Positions 32,337 through 35,576 of a stretch of 35,576 nucleotides of DNA are shown here, piece by piece. The notes beneath the pieces are model-generated. The model had not been told where the DNA came from. It made no database searches and saw nothing but the letters and a program-made list of their open reading frames with translations. Numbering within the stretch: the stretch's first letter is position 1; the number at the start of each line of letters is the position of its first letter. The stretch is from Mollicutes bacterium. GTDB taxonomy: Bacteria > Bacillota_I > Bacilli_A > Izemoplasmatales > Izemoplasmataceae. The DNA lies in assembly GCA_003558105.1 (NCBI GenBank), contig PWMS01000041.1, positions 1-35,576 on the forward strand, given 5' to 3'. Position numbers and translations under genes: made by a program.

Positions 32337-34427
32337 TCACCGTGATTTCTTTAATTTTAGGATGGTGGTTGAAATATCGTTTAAGGTTATTTGTTTAACC
32401 TGGGTTTTTGTCTGGTGTTCCGATTGATAGATTATATCAAAGGCATCATCGAATGTAAAGGTTTCTTCCTTTGTATTATTTTTGAAAAAGATGATGAGGT
32501 GCGTTTTTTTATCGGCCATCTCATAGATGATTGTGCCGCTTTCTTTGTGGCGAGCATGGGTTTTTTCTTCAACGTCATAAGGGGTTTTTAAACGCAGAAG
32601 TTTTTCTTGTTTACGGATTTTAAGCAAGGTTTTAAAATCTTCGATATCGCCTAAATGTTGGTCTTTGCGTTGCCAATCGATTTGATTGATGGCATCGCTA
32701 CTTTTATAGGAATTACCGTGGTTTTGTTTTGTGCGGTAAAATTCTTGACCAGCATGAATGAAGGGAACCCCTTGCATGAGTAAAACCATCGAGGTCGCCA
32801 GTTTTTGGACCTTTAGGCGTGTTTTTTCGTTATGTTCCGACATCGCGGTTGCGGTTTTATCATAAAAGGTATGATTGTCGTGACATTCGATGTAGTTGAT
32901 GGTTTGAGAAGGGTATTTCATCGCTTTTTGGTTGGGGTTTAAACCACGGATTAAATGTTTTAACGTTGGGGTGGCTTTATCGCCCATCGCATACCCTTTA
33001 ACTTTTAATTTAAAGGTTTCGCCTTTGATGGTTTCTCTGACTTTATCGTTAAAAAAACCGATGTTGAATAACACATTAGCGTTTTGCATATGGCATAATG
33101 AGGCTTTTGTGGTACTACCACCCATCTGCCAGCCTTCACCATATAACAAGATATGGGGTGAAATCTTCTCGAGTTTTTGGCGGATGATATGCATCGTGGT
33201 GGTATCGATTAAGCCCATTAAATCAAACCTAAAGCCATCAACACCGTAAAACTCAACCCAGTGTAAGACTGAATCGATAATCATTTTACGCACCATTTTA
33301 TGCTCGGTGGCTAAATCAGAATCACAACCGCTGGCGTTGGTTAAAACGCCGTTGTGATCGACGCGGTAAGCATAACCAGGGATCATCAGACCAAACGGAA
33401 AGGTAGCGGTGTTATAAACATGGTTATAAACGACATCCATAATCACATTCATATCATTTTGATGTACGGTATCGATCATCTCTCGTAATTCGATGATGCG
33501 TTGGTAAGGATCATCAGGATGAAGCGTAAAAGAACCTTCTGGGACATTGTATTGACTGGGGTTATAACCCCAGTTATAAGCAGACAGACGATCACGCTCA
33601 TCGACGCCTTCAAAGTCATACATCGGAAGGATTTGTAGGTGGGTGACCCCTAAACCTTTCAAGTAGTCAAAACCGACTGGCTCACCTTTTTTGCTTTTTA
33701 AATCGGTTTTTGTAAAAGCTTTATAAGTTCCTTTTTCTGCGCCAACATCTAAAGCGACCGAGAAATCGCGAATGCTCACTTCATAGATAATGGCGTTGGT
33801 GGGATGATGGGTGTCAAAAGGTCTACGGTTTTTAAGCGGTGGTAATTTATCTTTATCGATGACGTAGTTGTATTGACCATTGGCACTGGAGCTGATCGCG
33901 TATGGATCGTTAAACCGTTTCTTCTCACCATTTACATAGGCTTCAAAAAGATACGCTTGTTGATCTAAATCGCCTTCAACTGTAAGTTCCCACACCCCTT
34001 GATTGGTGTAGTGCATGGGATGTTTTATCGTCTCACCATCTTTAAATAAAAGACAGTTGACTTCTTTGGCTACCGGTGTCCAAAGTTTGAACGTGGTCGC
34101 TTCTTTTGTGTAGCTAAAGCCTAGATCATCGCCGTCATAATAATAGAGCTCATCAAAAAGTTCGGTTCTGACAATTTCACCCGAATAAAGCTCGGTTTTC
34201 CGATCTTGATTATCGATGAGTTGATAGTACTCGTTTAAAAAAATAAAGCCTTTGAAATGTAAGGTGTATTTGATCGCATCATCCAAGGTTTTTTTGGAGA
34301 TTAAACTCAAGCGTAAACTTTCTTTTTCACTGACAACTTTAAATTTGGTGGCTTCGGGATACGCTTCTTCTTTTGGCACGAGGTAACTGATTTCGTGGAA
34401 TCCTTCTAAAAAGGCTTTTCTTGACAT
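32337..34427 (-). CDS. pulA: Type I pullulanase (glycogen/starch debranching enzyme)
   Basis: Pullulanase cuts alpha-1,6 branches of glycogen, starch fragments or pullulan. From the ATG at 34427 it has 696 residues: a CBM48-type domain (about 85-180), then the GH13 barrel. The type I signature YNWGYNP is present, as are the catalytic Asp in GFRFDLMG, the acid/base Glu in LYGEGWQMG and the late INYIECHDNHT. No signal peptide is seen, so it works inside the cell, probably on stored glycogen or imported dextrins. The start overlaps the end of the cca reading frame, and the GTG three codons upstream is less likely. The stop is TGA. The length fits the AmyX group. Confidence 0.95.
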   Translation of the reverse strand: MSRKAFLEGFHEISYLVPKEEAYPEATKFKVVSEKESLRLSLISKKTLDDAIKYTLHFKGFIFLNEYYQLIDNQDRKTELYSGEIVRTELFDELYYYDGDDLGFSYTKEATTFKLWTPVAKEVNCLLFKDGETIKHPMHYTNQGVWELTVEGDLDQQAYLFEAYVNGEKKRFNDPYAISSSANGQYNYVIDKDKLPPLKNRRPFDTHHPTNAIIYEVSIRDFSVALDVGAEKGTYKAFTKTDLKSKKGEPVGFDYLKGLGVTHLQILPMYDFEGVDERDRLSAYNWGYNPSQYNVPEGSFTLHPDDPYQRIIELREMIDTVHQNDMNVIMDVVYNHVYNTATFPFGLMIPGYAYRVDHNGVLTNASGCDSDLATEHKMVRKMIIDSVLHWVEFYGVDGFRFDLMGLIDTTTMHIIRQKLEKISPHILLYGEGWQMGGSTTKASLCHMQNANVLFNIGFFNDKVRETIKGETFKLKVKGYAMGDKATPTLKHLIRGLNPNQKAMKYPSQTINYIECHDNHTFYDKTATAMSEHNEKTRLKVQKLATSMVLLMQGVPFIHAGQEFYRTKQNHGNSYKSSDAINQIDWQRKDQHLGDIEDFKTLLKIRKQEKLLRLKTPYDVEEKTHARHKESGTIIYEMADKKTHLIIFFKNNTKEETFTFDDAFDIIYQSEHQTKTQVKQITLNDISTTILKLKKSR

Positions 34428-34428
34428 A

Positions 34429-35576
34429 TTATTCACTCGCTTTTAGGGTTTGGTGGATTTTTTTTGCTTCGTTGATTAAAGGGCTTTTCTGGTTGGGAAT
34501 GTCTCGGTCTAATACCTTATGGATCAAGGCTTCTAAGATCATGGCAATATGGGGTTTATAATCAATGTTGAGCGCTTGAAGTAAATCTTTTCCGTTGATC
34601 GCTAAGTCGCTTCTTTTGTGCAGCGTCAAGTTTTGATTGAGCGTTTCGATCAGCGATTGTTGATCGGCATAGCCTAAAAGCACATTGATGCGGTTGGCAA
34701 AAAGGCAAGCTGATGATCCAAAATCAAAGATATGTTTTGGTTTGAAGGAATCTTGGGCGGTTGCTTCATGCAATTGCTTTGTATCTTTCATGGTTTTAAT
34801 GTGTTTATTCGACAAGCGGAATTGTTCAAGTTCAAGGGTGTTATGGATGTAAAATACCGTAAAGGCTTCTAAAGCCCCATAAGGTTTATCCAATGTTTTT
34901 AAACACGCAAAGGCTTGGGTTAAAGACAAGGCGGACAATACCTTCGTTTTAGTCATATCCGCAATCACAGCTTTTGTATAGGGGGCATCAAGCAGTTTAA
35001 AAAGTTCATCTTGAATGCGTTCAATCGCAATTTGATTTAAAAGCTGGTGGTTTTCTTTAATCGCCGCTAAGGTGGCTTTAGCAATCGTAAAATTTAGTTG
35101 CGCTTTGAAGCGAAAGGCGCGCATCATGCGTAAGGCATCTTCTTCAAAGCGTTCGACAGGATTGCCGATGGTTTCGATTACGTGTTGTGATAAAGCGGCT
35201 TTGCCGTTATAATAATCATAAATACGCCCATCTTTATCCATCACCAATTGGTTGATGGTAAAATCGCGACGCGATAAGTCTTCTTCTAAACTTTTTGTGA
35301 AGGTCAATTCTGAAGGATGACGGTGATTGTCGTATTTTGTTTCTTTGCGATAGGTTGTCACTTCATACGGGGTTTTCTCAATTAAGACCGTGATGGTCCC
35401 AAAGGCAGCCCCCGTTTGGATGGTTTTTTCAAATAGCGCTTCAATTTGGTATGGTTCAGCGTCCGTTGTGATATCGACATCTTGAATCGGGCGTTTCAAA
35501 AGGAAGTCGCGTACCGCGCCTCCAACAAAATAGGCTTGATAGCCGTGGTCCTGTAATCTTGTTAAAATTTTAACGC
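34429..35576 (-). CDS. cca: CCA-adding/poly(A) polymerase-type tRNA nucleotidyltransferase (5' end beyond window)
   Basis: This family adds or repairs the CCA end of tRNA. The frame is open to the window edge. The last 77 bases encode LTRLQDHGYQAYFVGGAVRDF, whose G-G-x-V-R-D nucleotide motif belongs in front of the segment starting KRPIQDVDITTDA, with the metal-binding DVD. RRDFTIN and the RMMRAFRFKAQL region of the head and neck domains follow. Any start near 35499 is therefore internal, and the true start lies past 35576 (probably only a few codons away). It is the class II, bacterial form. It heads the visible cca-pulA-yhaM unit and its stop is two bases past the pulA start. Confidence 0.95.
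   Translation of the reverse strand, partial: VKILTRLQDHGYQAYFVGGAVRDFLLKRPIQDVDITTDAEPYQIEALFEKTIQTGAAFGTITVLIEKTPYEVTTYRKETKYDNHRHPSELTFTKSLEEDLSRRDFTINQLVMDKDGRIYDYYNGKAALSQHVIETIGNPVERFEEDALRMMRAFRFKAQLNFTIAKATLAAIKENHQLLNQIAIERIQDELFKLLDAPYTKAVIADMTKTKVLSALSLTQAFACLKTLDKPYGALEAFTVFYIHNTLELEQFRLSNKHIKTMKDTKQLHEATAQDSFKPKHIFDFGSSACLFANRINVLLGYADQQSLIETLNQNLTLHKRSDLAINGKDLLQALNIDYKPHIAMILEALIHKVLDRDIPNQKSPLINEAKKIHQTLKASE

Noticed and set aside
35497-35499. Start of cca near 35499
   Set aside because: The frame continues to the window edge and encodes the essential GGAVRD motif upstream, so any start there is internal.
1-35576. CRISPR arrays, insertion sequences, prophage or integron elements
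   Set aside because: No repeated spacer pattern, transposase, integrase or phage gene was seen. Gene order is typical core chromosome.

Overview
This window looks like core chromosome of a low-to-moderate GC Gram-positive bacterium (Bacillota). Evidence: the Firmicute-type gene order rimP-nusA-ylxR-ylxQ-infB-rbfA, the SUF order sufC-D-S-U-B, a zinc-free (C-minus) S4 protein with its own leader, a Ctc-type L25, YhaM, WalJ and a ComK-like protein. UGA is a normal stop (it ends uvrC, thiI, sufC, sufB and pulA), so this is not a UGA=Trp mycoplasma. The short IF2 and single-chain pyruvate:ferredoxin oxidoreductase (PFOR) would suit an anaerobe related to the Mollicutes (for example Izemoplasma- or Acholeplasma-like), but that placement is inference. 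Almost all genes are on the minus strand. Only three are on the plus strand: a free-methionine sulfoxide reductase, rpsD and a large lipoprotein.

Layout. 1-106: first codons of a His-rich metal-transporting P-type ATPase. 292-1452: a galactokinase relative with ruined catalytic motifs. 1554-4187: uvrC followed by a DEDD exonuclease. 4235-8451: the rimP-nusA-infB-rbfA operon, with a strong promoter and a terminator-like hairpin in its leader. 8553-10504: thiI and a SpoU-type rRNA methyltransferase. 10592-11858 (plus strand): msrC and rpsD with a long leader. 11908-14658: a ComK-like gene, then pgk, an HPr-like gene and tpiA. 14771-16714: transketolase. 16802-21760: the sufCDSUB operon. 21866-22378: an MgtC-family membrane protein. 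22518-26063: PFOR. 26219-27886: walJ and a choline-kinase-like gene. 28072-30612 (plus strand): a large acidic lipoprotein built of two PrsA/SurA-like modules. 30687-31337: rplY. 31424-35576: cca, pulA and yhaM, with cca running off the window edge.

The genes fit a fermentative anaerobe. Glycogen or starch-type glucan is debranched by PulA. Glycolysis (Pgk, TpiA) and the pentose phosphate pathway (Tkt) feed PFOR, whose iron-sulfur clusters depend on SUF. The rest is translation, RNA maturation and DNA repair machinery. No stretch over 300 bases lacks a gene, and I saw no tRNA, rRNA, insertion sequence, CRISPR array or phage gene.

The most unusual items are the catalytically degenerate galactokinase homologue, the duplicated PrsA-like lipoprotein, the HPr-like protein that keeps its histidine and serine sites but loses the arginine beside the histidine, the ComK-like protein, the hairpin in the rimP-nusA leader, and an NusA whose first KH loop has lost its GxxG.
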